Source: Crotalaria pallida | Taxonomy: Eukaryota; Streptophyta; Magnoliopsida; Fabales; Fabaceae | NCBI GenBank assembly: GCA_037953625.1 | Contig: CM075654.1 | Coordinates: 55,125,001 to 55,189,000 of the forward strand | Length of the DNA stretch: 64,000 nt | Reading direction: 5' to 3' | Shown here: positions 45,501 through 55,664 of the stretch, one piece after another | Position numbering within the stretch: the first letter of the stretch is position 1 | How the letters are laid out: every line of letters begins with the position of its first letter | Notes under the pieces: generated by a model | What the model was told of the DNA's origin: nothing | Seen by the model: the letters and a program-made list of their open reading frames with translations, nothing else | Database searches by the model: none | Made by a program: the position numbers and the translations under genes

Positions 45501-46129
45501 CTCTTCACACAATGACTCTCATCTCACAAACTTTATATCAATGGAAAGCCCTTGATTTAAGCTTTCCAGAAGTGTATCACTAACTCTCTATCGCTCAAAG
45601 AACAAGAAGAATTTCCTCAAACGAAACAGAAACCCTAATCAGAGCAATTCCTTAACCAACACTTCTAAACCTTGATTTTGAGCTTGATTCAGGCTATTTA
45701 TAGAGCAATTGGCTTAACATGCATAGTGACACGCGTTTCCCACTACGAATCGAGTGGGATTTGTGGCGATTAAAGGGATTAATCAAGTGATTACTCATCA
45801 AACGCACTAACTCAGTTTCTGGGTTCATCGTCTAACCGGTTACAGGGCATTACTAACCGGTTAGGTCAGTACAAAATTTAAAAATTAATACTTTTTAAAT
45901 TTTTCCCTCCAAGAACCTTTTCAATATTACATTTAGGTCCTAAACCAAGGACTAAAATGCAATATCTATATTTTTGCATTTATTTGCCATATAAAAATAT
46001 ATCCACTTATTTTTATATTTCAGGCTAATTAAATACAAAATATAAACTTGGAAAATTTATATAAATTAATAATAAAACTTTATTATTAATTTTCTTATTA
46101 TCCGGAAGACGAAAATTAGGGGTGTTACA
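42545..46129 (-). mobile_element. 5' LTR of gypsy A
   Basis: About 3.6 kb, TGTAACACCCC at 46129 to GGGTGTCACA at 42545. TATA box CTATAAATAG at 45694-45703 (minus). The three TAACCGGTTA pairs (45833, 44743, 44369) and the hairpin array (43882-44102) match the 3' LTR. It also holds a Pro/Glu-rich open frame (43185-43568, minus) that is longer in the other LTR (10034-10510) and is interrupted here by a stop. Confidence 0.88.
43882..44102 (-). repeat. Covarying hairpin array of the gypsy A 5' LTR
   Basis: Nine TCCC(A/G)GA-centred hairpins; one unit (CGTTCCCAGAACG) is present twice. Differences from 10731-10934 mostly respect pairing: CACTCCCAGAGTG is perfect here where the other copy has a G-U pair. 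The GGTACTCCCGTAGTACC unit is still a 6-bp stem. Confidence 0.83.
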
Positions 46130-46134
46130 ATAAG

Positions 46135-46478
46135 CCTGCATTAAATCCGGGCTTAGGTAACAAAATTTGAGCCCGAATTATTCCCGGGCCTTTTTAGCCC
46201 GACCCGGTCAAGGCCCGAGCCCGAAGCGGGCCGGCCCGAAACCCGTGCGGGTAGCCCAAAGTAAAAAAAAGGAAATTCATAAAGACTAGTAAAAAAAACC
46301 AGGTTATAATTCAATGAGAAAAAATGATGGATATCTGCCGCTGGCCGCTACATACTTCCAAAAAGACCAATTTGAGTTATTTGCACTATCCATCAAACCA
46401 AAGAAATAAGAACATGCTGCTTCTGAATTTAACCCTAATTACACATATTTTCATATATCATGCATTCATGCCACAATC
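46135..46478. mobile_element. Middle fragment of the hAT-like element
   Basis: This is the part of the element between the gypsy A and gypsy C insertions. GGCCCG/CGGGCC-rich motifs at 46145-46260 parallel those at 54815-54970 in direct orientation. The rest is AT-rich without a gene. Confidence 0.6.
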
Positions 46479-48181
46479 TGTAACATCCTCAATTTGAAAT
46501 GCTTAATATAATGTGAATTGTAAAATTTAGTATATTAAGTTGAGATGGATTTATGAGACTCATAAGACTAAGAGATAGGATTTAGTATAGAAAACATGCC
46601 TAAGAGGGTATGAGAACTAAGTAAAATGTTCTAGAGTTAGAAACTATGAGAAGATGGAAGAACAACAGAATAATCGATTATTTTTGGGGAGTTAATCGAT
46701 TACTGGCTCTCAGCCAAAATGCACCAAAATGTTGCATTGAAGAGTAATCGATTACAATTGGGAAAGTAATCGATTACTGAGCCTCTTCTGAAAACACTAA
46801 AATTGTTGCATCAAATTGTAGTCGATTACTTTCTAGTCAAGTAATCGATTACAAGGTCTCAGGTTGGAAGTCATAAAAATGTTGCATTGAAGAAATAATC
46901 GATTACCTGGCTAGGGTAATCGATTACTTTAGGGTCTGTACAAAAAAATAAGGGAAAAGTGGAGTGCACGTGATGCACTCCCCACCACACAAATAGAATC
47001 TTTATTTTAGGCTTTAATTCTTGTCCACAAATTTCCTTCCCAATCAAATACAATAAACTCACTCTTATTCTCATAATCTCTCTCTCACCCTCATCTTCTT
47101 CCTCATCTCTCTCAACCCACGAGCTCCCCCTTCTTCCTCATAGGGTTCCATTTTCTTTCCTCAAAATCAAGAAAGAGCAAGTGATTTCACACCACCTCCA
47201 TTATCAAATCTCTTCCTTTGTCAACACCAAGTAAATATTCAAGTTGGGTTCTCTTCTTTCTCACTCAAAAACTCATTTCCCCCTTTCTCTCTCCTCCATC
47301 CATGGTGGTTTTTGGTTCTAAGCCATGGAAGCTCCACTTTTCTTGAGTTTTTGCTTGAATCATGACATGAATGTTAATCTTTTCTTGTTATGGCTCCTTA
47401 TTAGGTTCTATCCTCCTCCCTTGGTTATTGCTCCTTGGTGGGAAAGGCTCAAGTTAGAACAAACAAAATCTCCCTATCTCTATAAGTGTGAGGTAAGGAG
47501 GTTTGTGTTACCATATTTTAGGGGGGTAGATTGTATTGTGTTTATATTGGGTTGCTAGGAGGTGTTTTGCTAGTTAAGATAAGGAACCCTAGGATAGATA
47601 ATAATATGTTAGGAATGTAAGTACATATTAAAGTGATTGGATATCTTGCTTGTGCCTAATTCTAACGGTTGATATTTGAATTACATGGTTGATATTTCAT
47701 TAAATCATGATGAGCCCTAGAACCTATTTATGATGAAAAATATGATGCTTGTAATTAGACTCGGTGCAATATGTGTATACTCATAATGAACTGGACTAGG
47801 GATGGTTAAATGTTAGGTGTGCATAATGGTGATTGATTTTGTATAATTGTTTAGTTGTGGATATAAGTGTTTTAGTAAGGAAGGAATTGAGTGTAGGAAT
47901 GAATAGGGTGCTCAAAATTATGTGTAGTGTTATGCTTCAAATCTTATTCTTTATACGTATAACCCATGTGGTGGTATGAGGTACCTTCCGGTGTGGAGGT
48001 GAAGTACCCACCGGCCAAATTGTTTGAGGTACCTTCCGGTGTGGAGGTGAAGTACAATGGTATGAGGTACCTTCCGGTGTGGAGGTGAAGTACCCATAGG
48101 CCAAGGGTATGAGGTACCTTCCGGTGTGGAGGTGAAGTACCCCTAGGTCAAATTGTATGAGGTACCTTCCGGTGTGGAGGT
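46479..48181 (+). mobile_element. 5' LTR of gypsy C, 3'-truncated
   Basis: Matches the first 1.7 kb of the 3' LTR. Four pairs of TAATCGATTA-type motifs lie at 46671-46926, one member mutated to TAGTCGATTA. A long pyrimidine-rich leader-like tract is at 47080-47300. It ends in the fifth hairpin repeat unit. Confidence 0.87.
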
Positions 48182-48185
48182 GAAG
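47980..48185 (+). repeat. Minisatellite of GGTACCTTC...GAAGTACC hairpins, 5' LTR of gypsy C
   Basis: Five units of about 29 bp start at 47980, 48029, 48066, 48113 and 48161. Each can fold, GGTAC-c-TTC with GAA-GTACC, around CGGTGTGGAGGT. Variable spacers separate them. The fifth is cut by the deletion junction. Confidence 0.82.
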
Positions 48186-51100
48186 ATCTTATCCGATTCT
48201 CTGATTATCGGGATGCCAGCAAGCGCGGAAAATGCGTCAAGTTTGAGTCTGGACTCATGACTGATATTCGCCTCTCGTGCGAATATCACAATATTGACAA
48301 CTTGGCCCGCTTGGTCAACATGGCGAGCACTTATGAGAAGGGGCTTAAGAGGAAAATGGCTGAAGATAAAAACAAGACTGTGCAGAGAAGTGGTGGTCCT
48401 ATAAGGGGCAAGGGTGCGGTGCTACGACCAGGACCCTATCCACTGCCTAGAGTAGGCCCTATAGGGGGTTCATCTGGTCCTATTCCGCCTTGTCCTCATT
48501 GTGGCAGACATCATAGAGGTGTATGTTGGAGCCTGACTCAGAATCAGCCGAATCTCACTTGTTTTAAGTGTGGACAGCCTGGTCATGTTTCAATGAATTG
48601 CCCGAAGAACGTTGTTAAGAAAGAAGCCAATGTGACTAGGGCGCAGAGGGTTGGAGATGGACGCCCACTCCAGAAGGGGAAGGTGTACACTCTTGATGGA
48701 GAAGAAGTGACTGAGGCTGATGAGCTGATTCGAGGTATTGACCATATAAATGATATTGCATGTGGTATTCTTTTTGACTGTGGAGCTACACACTCCTTTA
48801 TTTTTGTTAGTTGCATGGAAAGATTAAAACTATCTGCGGTTGAGATGCCTTTCAAGTTGTCTGTATCTACCCCACTAATTCAGTTGTGGTTACATCCTTG
48901 ATGTGTTTGGATTGCCCACTCCGAGTATTGGAGCGGGAATTCAAAGTGAACTTAATATGTTTGCCCTTAACCAAGCTGGATATTATTCTAGGCATGGACT
49001 GGATGTCCCAGAATCGTGTCCTTCTTGATTGTAGTCAGAAGTCAGTAATCTTCTGTCAAGTCTCGGTGTTGGCTATGGATGATGAGGAAGCATCAGGCAT
49101 CAGTAAAATTCCAGTGGTTAGTGAGTTTCCGGATGTTTTTCCTGCTGAAATTCTCGGATTACCACCAGCCAGAGAAGTAGAATTTGGCATCGATCTTATG
49201 CCTGGTGCTGGCCCAATATCTAAAGCGCCTTATAGAATGGCCCCTCCGGAGTTGGAAGAGTTGAAGAAGCAATTGGAGGAGCTTTTGGCTAAAGGATTTA
49301 TAAGGCCAAGTGTTTCCCCGTGGGGAGCTCCTATCCTCTTTGTCAAAAAGAAGGATGGAAGTGTCCGTATGTGCACTGATTACCGGCAGCTAAATGCGGT
49401 GACAGTGAAAAATAAATATCCACTCCCACGCATCGATGATTTGTTGGACCAGCTTAGGGGAGCTGCAGTTTTCTCAAAGATTGACCTCCGATCTGGATAT
49501 CATCAAATTCGTATCCGAGAGGAGGACATTCCCAAGACTGCTTTTAGAACCCGGTATGGACATTTCGAATATGTGGTGATGCCTTTTAGCCTCACGAATG
49601 CTCCTGCCATCTTCATGGATTATATGAACAGGATCTTTAGGCCGTACTTGGACTCATTCATCATCGTGTTCATCAATGACATTCTCATTTATTCCAAGAG
49701 CCCGAAGGAGCATGAAGAGCATTTGAGAACGGTGCTCCAAGTTCTCAAGGACAAGTGTCTTTATGCGAAGTTCTCTAAATGTAGTTTTTGGTTGAATGAG
49801 GTGCACTTTCTGGGGCATGTGATTTCTGAGAAGGGTGTTGCAGTGGACCCTTCTAAGGTGGAGGCAGTGCTTAAGTGGGAGAGACCCAAGTCCATTACTG
49901 AGATTAGAAGTTTCCTTGGTATGGCTGGGTATTATAGGAGGTTCATTGAAGGGTTTTCTAAACTAGCCCTTCCTTTGACTACTCTTACGCGGAAAGGTGT
50001 TCCGTTTGAATGGTCCCCAGAATGTGAAGATAGCTTCCAGGAGTTGAAAAGGCGATTGACTAGTTCTCCGGTGTTGATTTTGCCAGATCCGACTCAATCC
50101 TTTGTAGTGTATTGTGACATTTCAAAACAAGGGTTGGGTTGTGTGTTGATGCAGCAAGGACAAGTCATAGCCTATGCATCCAGGCAGTTGAGGCAACATG
50201 AGCAAAACTATCCCACTCATGATCTTGAGTTGGCGGCAGTAGTTTTTGCTTTGAAAATCTGGAGGCATTATCTATATGGTTCAAAGTTTGAAGTCTTTAG
50301 CGATCATAAAAGCCTTCGCTATCTCTTCGATCAAAAGGAGTTGAATATGAGACAGAAGAGGTGGATGTAATTTCTGAAGGACTACGATTTCAACCTTCAG
50401 TATCATCCGGGCAAGGCCAATGTAGTGGCTGATGCTCTAAGTCGCAAGACTTTGCATGTCAGCAATTTGATGGTGAAGGAGATGCAGCTAATCCAAGAAT
50501 TCAGTGACCTCAACTTGAACATGCAAGTGAAAGAGAAGAGCATTATTCTAAAAATGTTGCAGGTTACCAATGACTTGATTGGTCTTATTAGAGAAAGACA
50601 AGCTGATGATGCAGAATTACAAAAGTTGTTGGAAGGGGCATCGGGCAATGAAGAGCCTGACTTTGTAAAGGGTTCGGATGGCATTATCCGGTTTAGGGGC
50701 CGGATATGTGTTCCTATGGATTTCGAAGTTAGAAGGGATATCCTATGGGAAGCACATCGAACCAAAATGAATTTCCATCCCGGTGCAACGAAGATGTACC
50801 AAGATTTGAAGAAGATTTATTGGTGGCCAAAGTTGAAAACCGATGTAGCAGATCATGTATCTCATTGCCTTACTTGTCAGAAAGTTAAGATTGAGCATCA
50901 AAAGCCTGGTGGTCCGTTGCGATCACTAGATATTCCAGAATGGAAGTTGGATAGCATAGCCATGGACTTTGTGACGGGTCTACCTAGGACTGCTGTGGGA
51001 TGTGATGCAGTTTGGGTGGTCGTGGACCGTTTAACAAAGTGTGCTCATTTTATCCCTATTCACAAGAAGTATACCCTGGAGAAGTTGACTCAGTTGTATA

Positions 51101-52008
51101 TCAGGGACATAGTGAAGCTGCATGGTGTTCCCACCAGTATAGCATCCAATCGCGATCCGAGATTTCTGTCTAGATTTTGGCGGAATCTTCAGCAGGCATT
51201 GGGTACTTAGCTGAAATTTAGTACGGCTTATCATCCGCAGACAGACGGACAATATGAGCGTACTATCCAAACACTTGAGGATTTGTTGAGAGCATGTGTT
51301 CTGGAGCAGGCTGGTAGTTGGGAGCAGTTACTGCCATTGATGGAGTTTACTTACAATAACAGCTTCCACTCTAGTATCGGTATGGAACCATTTGAGGCTC
51401 TCTACGGAAGAAAGTGTAGGACGCCTCTGTGTTGGTTCCAGATAGGTGAGAATCTGTTGACAGGTCCTGATATTGTGAAAGAAACAACTGAGAAGATCAC
51501 AATGATCAAGAACAAGATGAAAACTTCCCAGGATCGCCAAAAGAATTATGCTGATAGGCGAAGGAGACCTTTGGAATTTGATGTTGGAGATCATGTGTTT
51601 TTAAAAATGTCTCCGGTTATAGGGATTGGTAGGGCAATTAAGTCCAAGAAACTAACTCCTCGGTTTGTTGGACCTTATGAGATTCTGGAGAAGGTTGGCC
51701 CGGTAGCTTACAGGATTGCTATGCCCCCTCACTTAGCTAGGCTTCATGATGTATTCCATGTTTCACAGCTAAGGAAATACATTCATGATCCTACTCATGT
51801 GGTAACATTGGATGATTTGCCTTTGAAGGAGAATTTGACCTTTGAGGTGTTGCTAGTGAGGATTGAAGATAGGCAAGTGAGACAGTTAAGAGGCAAGGAG
51901 ATTAGCTTGGTAAAAGTTATATGGAGCAGGAACAACGTGGAGGAAGCTACTTGGGAGTTAGAAAGCAAAATCAGGCAGTCGCATCCCCATTTGTTCGAAG
52001 AAAGCTGA
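48182..52008 (+). pseudogene. Gypsy C gag-pol, N-terminally deleted and broken
   Basis: The frame enters in mid-gag (EDLIRFSDYRDASK), passes a CCHC knuckle (CFKCGQPGHVSMNC) and protease (DCGATHSFI, where Ser is usual). It shifts frame near 48885. Pol then has VSPWGAPILFVKKKDGS, KIDLRSGYHQI and an active site FINDILIYSK in which the first catalytic Asp is Asn. RNase H ends at a TAA (50368-50370, Glu position of RRWMEF). Integrase zinc domain (HPGATK, HCLTC), core (AMDFVTGLP, YHPQTDGQ) with a TAG at 51208-51210, and a C-terminal chromodomain-like part (VKVIWSRNNVEEATWELE) follow in the same frame. At least four inactivating changes are seen. Confidence 0.9.
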
Positions 52009-52026
52009 ATTTCGAGGACGAAATTC
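52007..52026. repeat. Inverted repeat before the gypsy C polypurine tract
   Basis: GAATTTCG and CGAAATTC across four bases overlap the pol stop codon (52006-52008). Polypurine tract 52031-52043 follows. Confidence 0.7.
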
Positions 52027-52044
52027 GGGTAAGTGGGAGAGGAT

Positions 52045-54610
52045 TGTAATATCCTCAATTTGAAATGCTTAATATAATGTGAATTGTACAATTTAGTATA
52101 TTAAGTTGAGATGGATTTATGAGACTCATAAGACTAAGAGATAGGATTTAGTATAGAAAACATGCCTAAGAGGGTATGAGAACTAAGGAAAATGTTCTAG
52201 AGTTAGAAACTATGAGAGGATGGAAGAAGAACAGAATAATCGATTATTTTTGGGGAGTTAATCGATTACTGGCTCTCAGCCAAAATGCACCAAAATGTTG
52301 CATTGAAGAGTAATCGATTACAATTGGGAAAGTAATCGATTACTGAGCCTCTTCTGAAAACACTAAAATTGTTGCATCAAATTGTAATCGATTACTTTCT
52401 AGTCAAGTAATCGATTACAAGGTCTCAGGTTGGAAGTCATAAAAATGTTGCATTGAAGAAATAATCGATTACCTGGCTAGGGTAATCGATTACTTTAGGG
52501 TCTGTACAAAAAAAAGGGAAAAGTGGAGTGCACGTGATGCACTCCCCACCACACAAATAGAATCTTTATTTTAGGCTTTAATTCTTGTCCAATCATTTCC
52601 TTCCCAATCAAATACAATAAACTCACTCTTACTCTCATAATCTCTCTCTCACCCTCATCTTCTTCCTCCTCTCTCTCAACCCACGAGCTCCCCCTTCTTC
52701 CTCATAGGGTTCCATTTTCTTTCCTCAAAATCAAGAAAGAGCAAGTGATTTCACACCACCTCCATTATCAAATCTCTTCCTTTGTCAACACCGAGTAATT
52801 ATTCAAGTTGGGTTCTCTTCTTTCTCACTCAAAAACTCGTTTCCCCCTTTCTCTCTCCACCATCCATGGTGGTTTTTGGTTCTAAGCCATGGAAGCTCCA
52901 CTTTTCTTGAGTTTTTGCTTGAATCATGACATGAATGTTAATCTTTTCTTGTTATGGCTCCTTATTAGGTTCTATCCTCCTCCCTTGGTTATTGCTCCTT
53001 GGTGGGAAAGGCTCAAGTTAGAACAAACAAAATCTCCCTATCTCTAGAAGTGTGAGGTAAGGAGGTTTGTGTTACCATATTTTAGGGGGGGTAGATTGTA
53101 TTGTGTTTATATTGGGTTGCTAGGAGGTGTTTTGCTAGTTAAGATAAGGAACCCTAGGATAGATAATAATATGTTAGGAATGTAAGTACATATTAAAGTG
53201 ATTGGATATCTTGCTTGTGCCTAATTCTAACTGTTAATATTTGAATTACATGGTTGATATTTCATTAAATCATGATGAGCCCTAGAACCTATGTATGATG
53301 AAAAATATGATGCTTGTAATTAGACTCGGTGCAATATGTGTATACTCATAATGAACTGGACTAAGGATGGTTAAATGTTAGGTGTGCATAATGGTGATTG
53401 ATTTTGTATAATTGTTTAGTTGTGGATATAAGTGTTTTAGTAAGGAAGGAATTGAGTGTAGGAATGAATGGGGTGCTCGAAATTATGTGTAGTGTTATGC
53501 TTCAAATCTTATTCTTTATACGTATAACCCATGTGGTGGTATGAGGTACCTTCCGGTGTGGAGGTGAAGTACCCCTAGGTCAAATTGTATGAGGTACCTT
53601 CCGGTGTGGAGGTGAAGTACAATGGTATGAGGTACCTTCCGGTGTGGAGGTGAAGTACAATGGTATGAGGTACCTTCCGGTGTGGAGGTGAAGTACCCCT
53701 ATGTCAAATTGTATGAGGTACCTTCCGGTGTGGAGGTGAAGTACAATGGTGTGAAATATGACTTAAGAATGAAATGAAGAAAAGAAGAACAAAAAATGAT
53801 TTATGATGATGATATAGAACCTGAAATTTAATGTGTGCTACTTGGTAAATTGAATGTGGGGAGTTTGGTAATTCATGTTTGATAACTCAAGCTTTTTGAA
53901 CCAAGTTAGAATTAATGAAATTATGTTTTAGCATATCTTAAGAAGAACTATATAGTTATGATTTATACATGTCTTCTATTGGGAGTGCTTAATTGTGAAA
54001 TGTGCTTTGATTGACTATATGTGTATGGCTTGGTGGTTCAGTATAGCATGATAGAAACTGCTTCTCTATTTTATTGTGTAATACTCACCTCCTTACCATT
54101 TTTCAGGTACTGAGTCGGAGTATACACCAGGACCGGCCGAGCAGGACTACTCTCCCTCACAGGGAGAGTAGGGTTGTGGGGTGTAGATGCATTATTTTGA
54201 CCTAAGCCTCCATATTACTTTGATGTATATGTGCTGTATATGCTTTTTGAGTGTGGCTTAGGATAGTTTCATTTGGGGCATGATTTATGATTCATTTTTG
54301 GGCATAGTTGTGTATGGCTTCTTGATTTACATACTTATCATTTTTGCTGGCACTCTGACAAACCGTTACTGATGTTTTACAATTGAGCCCTTGGGGCCAC
54401 TATATGATGCATATATACTTGTATATGAACCCTGCTGGCTACTGTTGATATTATATGATTGCGTTTATCAGGTGGAAATTTTAGAAGAGTCCTAAAAACA
54501 AACGAAACTCCGTCCGTTTGACGGTTGATTTTAATATAATAAAAAAGGAATTTTTAAGTCTGTATTTTAATATAAGGGGAATTAAGGGTAATTAATTATA
54601 GGGTGTTACA
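52045..54610 (+). mobile_element. 3' LTR of gypsy C
   Basis: 2566 bp, complete, TGTAATATCC to GTGTTACA. It has the TAATCGATTA pairs (52236-52490) and the hairpin minisatellite. After the array it carries about 0.85 kb that was deleted from the 5' LTR. Confidence 0.88.
53544..53750 (+). repeat. Minisatellite of GGTACCTTC hairpins, 3' LTR of gypsy C
   Basis: Five units of the same 29-bp repeat as 47980-48185. Here the stems are invariant, unlike in gypsy A and element B. Confidence 0.82.
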
Positions 54611-54615
54611 CAATC

Positions 54616-54982
54616 TCTCTACTCAAAGTCCCAAACAGAGAACACAGAGACATAGTCTTAATATGTATGCAACACTTTTGAAACAAACACAAGAGTTTAT
54701 AAACAACATAAGAAAAAGATGTTACAACAAAAACAAAAATTGGGGAATATAGTCTTTTTTTTTTAAGTTTTGTCTTAAGAATTTTTTTTGTTTAAAAAAT
54801 TAAAAAAAGTTGTCGGGCGGCCCGAGCCCGGCCCACTACCCGCATAGGGCAGTCTTAGACATGAACTTAGAGGCCCGAATTTTAGCCGGGCTTTTTTAGC
54901 CCGGCCCGGTCAAAGCTCGAGCCCGAAGCGGGTCGGCTCGAACCCGACCGGGTAGCCCGAATTGCCCGCTCTAGTTTGGGGG
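54616..54982. mobile_element. Right end of the hAT-like element with its target duplication
   Basis: AT-rich stretch, then GGGCGGCCCGAGCCCGGCCC-type subterminal motifs, ending GCCCGCTCTA at 54973 and gtttggggg (54974-54982). Confidence 0.7.
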
Positions 54983-55184
54983 ATAAAATGTTGGTTTGAG
55001 GACTAATGACCATGATTTACATACAATCCAGATGCAGGCCCCGCTCCGGAAACTTTACCAAATTAACCCCGAATAACAAATAATTCCCATGTCAGACCTA
55101 TTGCCTGTGAGCCCCCTTTACACCCATCAAAGTGATCAAACCATTTCCATCATTCTCCTCTCCCAACACTAACCAACAACAACA
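54983..55184 (+). promoter_or_regulatory. Promoter and 5'UTR interval of the ferredoxin-like gene
   Basis: Only 202 bp separate the hAT target site from the start codon. No clear TATA box is seen. A CAAC-rich, pyrimidine-biased 5'UTR precedes the ATG (cctctcccaacactaacc). Confidence 0.45.
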
Positions 55185-55664
55185 ATGGCAGTCGCAAATC
55201 TCCACCGTCTCTCCTCCCAAATCCCCCGCCTCTCCTCCCTCTCCTTCTTCTCCAAATCCCTCATCTCCCGCACCACCACCACCACCTCCTCCTCCTCCGC
55301 CAAAGTCTCCGACCGCATCGTCCGTTTCTCCGCAATCAACTTCGACGGCCATAAGCGCGAGGTCATCGGCCTCACCGGCCAAACCCTCCTCAAGTCCCTC
55401 ATCAACACCGGCCTCATCGACCCCGACTCCCACCGCCTCGAAGAGATCGACGCCTGCTCCGCCCACTGCGAGGTCAACATCGCCGAGGAATGGTTCGACA
55501 AGCTTCCCCCCAGATCCTACGACGAGGAATACGTTCTCAAGAGGAATTCGAGGGCTAGGGTTCTTAATAAGCATTCAAGATTGGGATGCCAGGTTGTCCT
55601 TAGCCATGACCTTCAAGGTATGGTTGTTGCGGTTCCTGAACCTAAACCCTGGGATACAAACTAG
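55185..55664 (+). CDS. Mitochondrial ferredoxin-like protein (2Fe-2S ferredoxin fold, complex I FDX type)
   Basis: 159 residues in one exon. The N-terminus (1-40) is rich in Ser, Arg and Thr without acidic residues, as in a mitochondrial targeting peptide. The rest has an adrenodoxin-type fold: VRFSAINFDGHKREVIGLTGQTLLKSL, then EEIDACSAHCEV, then SRLGCQVVLSHDLQGMVVAVP. Of the four cluster cysteines of ferredoxins, three positions remain (C91, C95, C135) and the first is replaced, so a normal 2Fe-2S cluster is unlikely. This matches the plant protein At3g07480, which I recall as the ferredoxin subunit (C1-FDX) of the mitochondrial complex I bridge. Start choice: first ATG, followed by a typical presequence. 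GC-rich, C-ending codons contrast with the AT-rich surroundings. The gene appears intact. Confidence 0.85.
   Translation: MAVANLHRLSSQIPRLSSLSFFSKSLISRTTTTTSSSSAKVSDRIVRFSAINFDGHKREVIGLTGQTLLKSLINTGLIDPDSHRLEEIDACSAHCEVNIAEEWFDKLPPRSYDEEYVLKRNSRARVLNKHSRLGCQVVLSHDLQGMVVAVPEPKPWDTN

Larger units (their letters stand above)
9399..46129 (-). mobile_element. Gypsy A: chromovirus-type Ty3/gypsy element with three nested insertions
   Basis: In transcription order: 5' LTR 46129-42545, primer site, gag-pol 42387-39265, copia D insertion, integrase core 34605-34092, Athila-like insertion, integrase C-terminus with chromodomain-like end 23997-23509, polypurine tract split by element B (23472-23485 and 12967-12977), 3' LTR 12966-9399. 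The pieces join in the right order once inserts with perfect target duplications are removed. The right flank ATAAG (46130-46134) is matched by ATAAG at 783-787 in the hAT left arm, so the original insertion probably spanned 788-46129, with the TRIM/copia A complex at its left end. Confidence 0.88.
46479..54610 (+). mobile_element. Gypsy C: chromovirus-type Ty3/gypsy element with a deleted 5' part
   Basis: TGTAACATCC at 46479 to TTACA at 54610, with CAATC duplicated at 46474-46478 and 54611-54615 in the hAT element. 5' LTR 46479-48181 is cut off in its minisatellite and joined to the middle of gag; the LTR end, the primer site and the gag N-terminus are gone. Pol 48886-52008, polypurine tract AAGTGGGAGAGGA (52031-52043) and a full 3' LTR 52045-54610 follow. 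Confidence 0.9.
742..54974. mobile_element. hAT-like DNA transposon split by 53 kb of nested retrotransposons
   Basis: The left end begins TAGAGCCGGCAAAACGG at 742. The reverse complement of the right end reads TAGAGCGGGCAATTCGG (to 54973), an imperfect terminal inverted repeat. The string gtttggggg flanks both ends (733-741 and 54974-54982), which fits the 8-bp target duplication of hAT elements. The element's own sequence is 742-787, 46135-46478 and 54616-54974, about 750 bp, rich in GGCCCG/CGGGCC subterminal motifs (46145-46260, 54815-54970). It encodes no transposase, so it was non-autonomous. Two LTR elements, each with a 5-bp duplication, sit inside it. Confidence 0.72.

Noticed and set aside
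55098..55574. Glycine-rich minus-strand frame opposite the ferredoxin-like gene
   Set aside because: It is the reverse complement of a GC-rich real coding sequence with a clear family match; no promoter or homology supports it.
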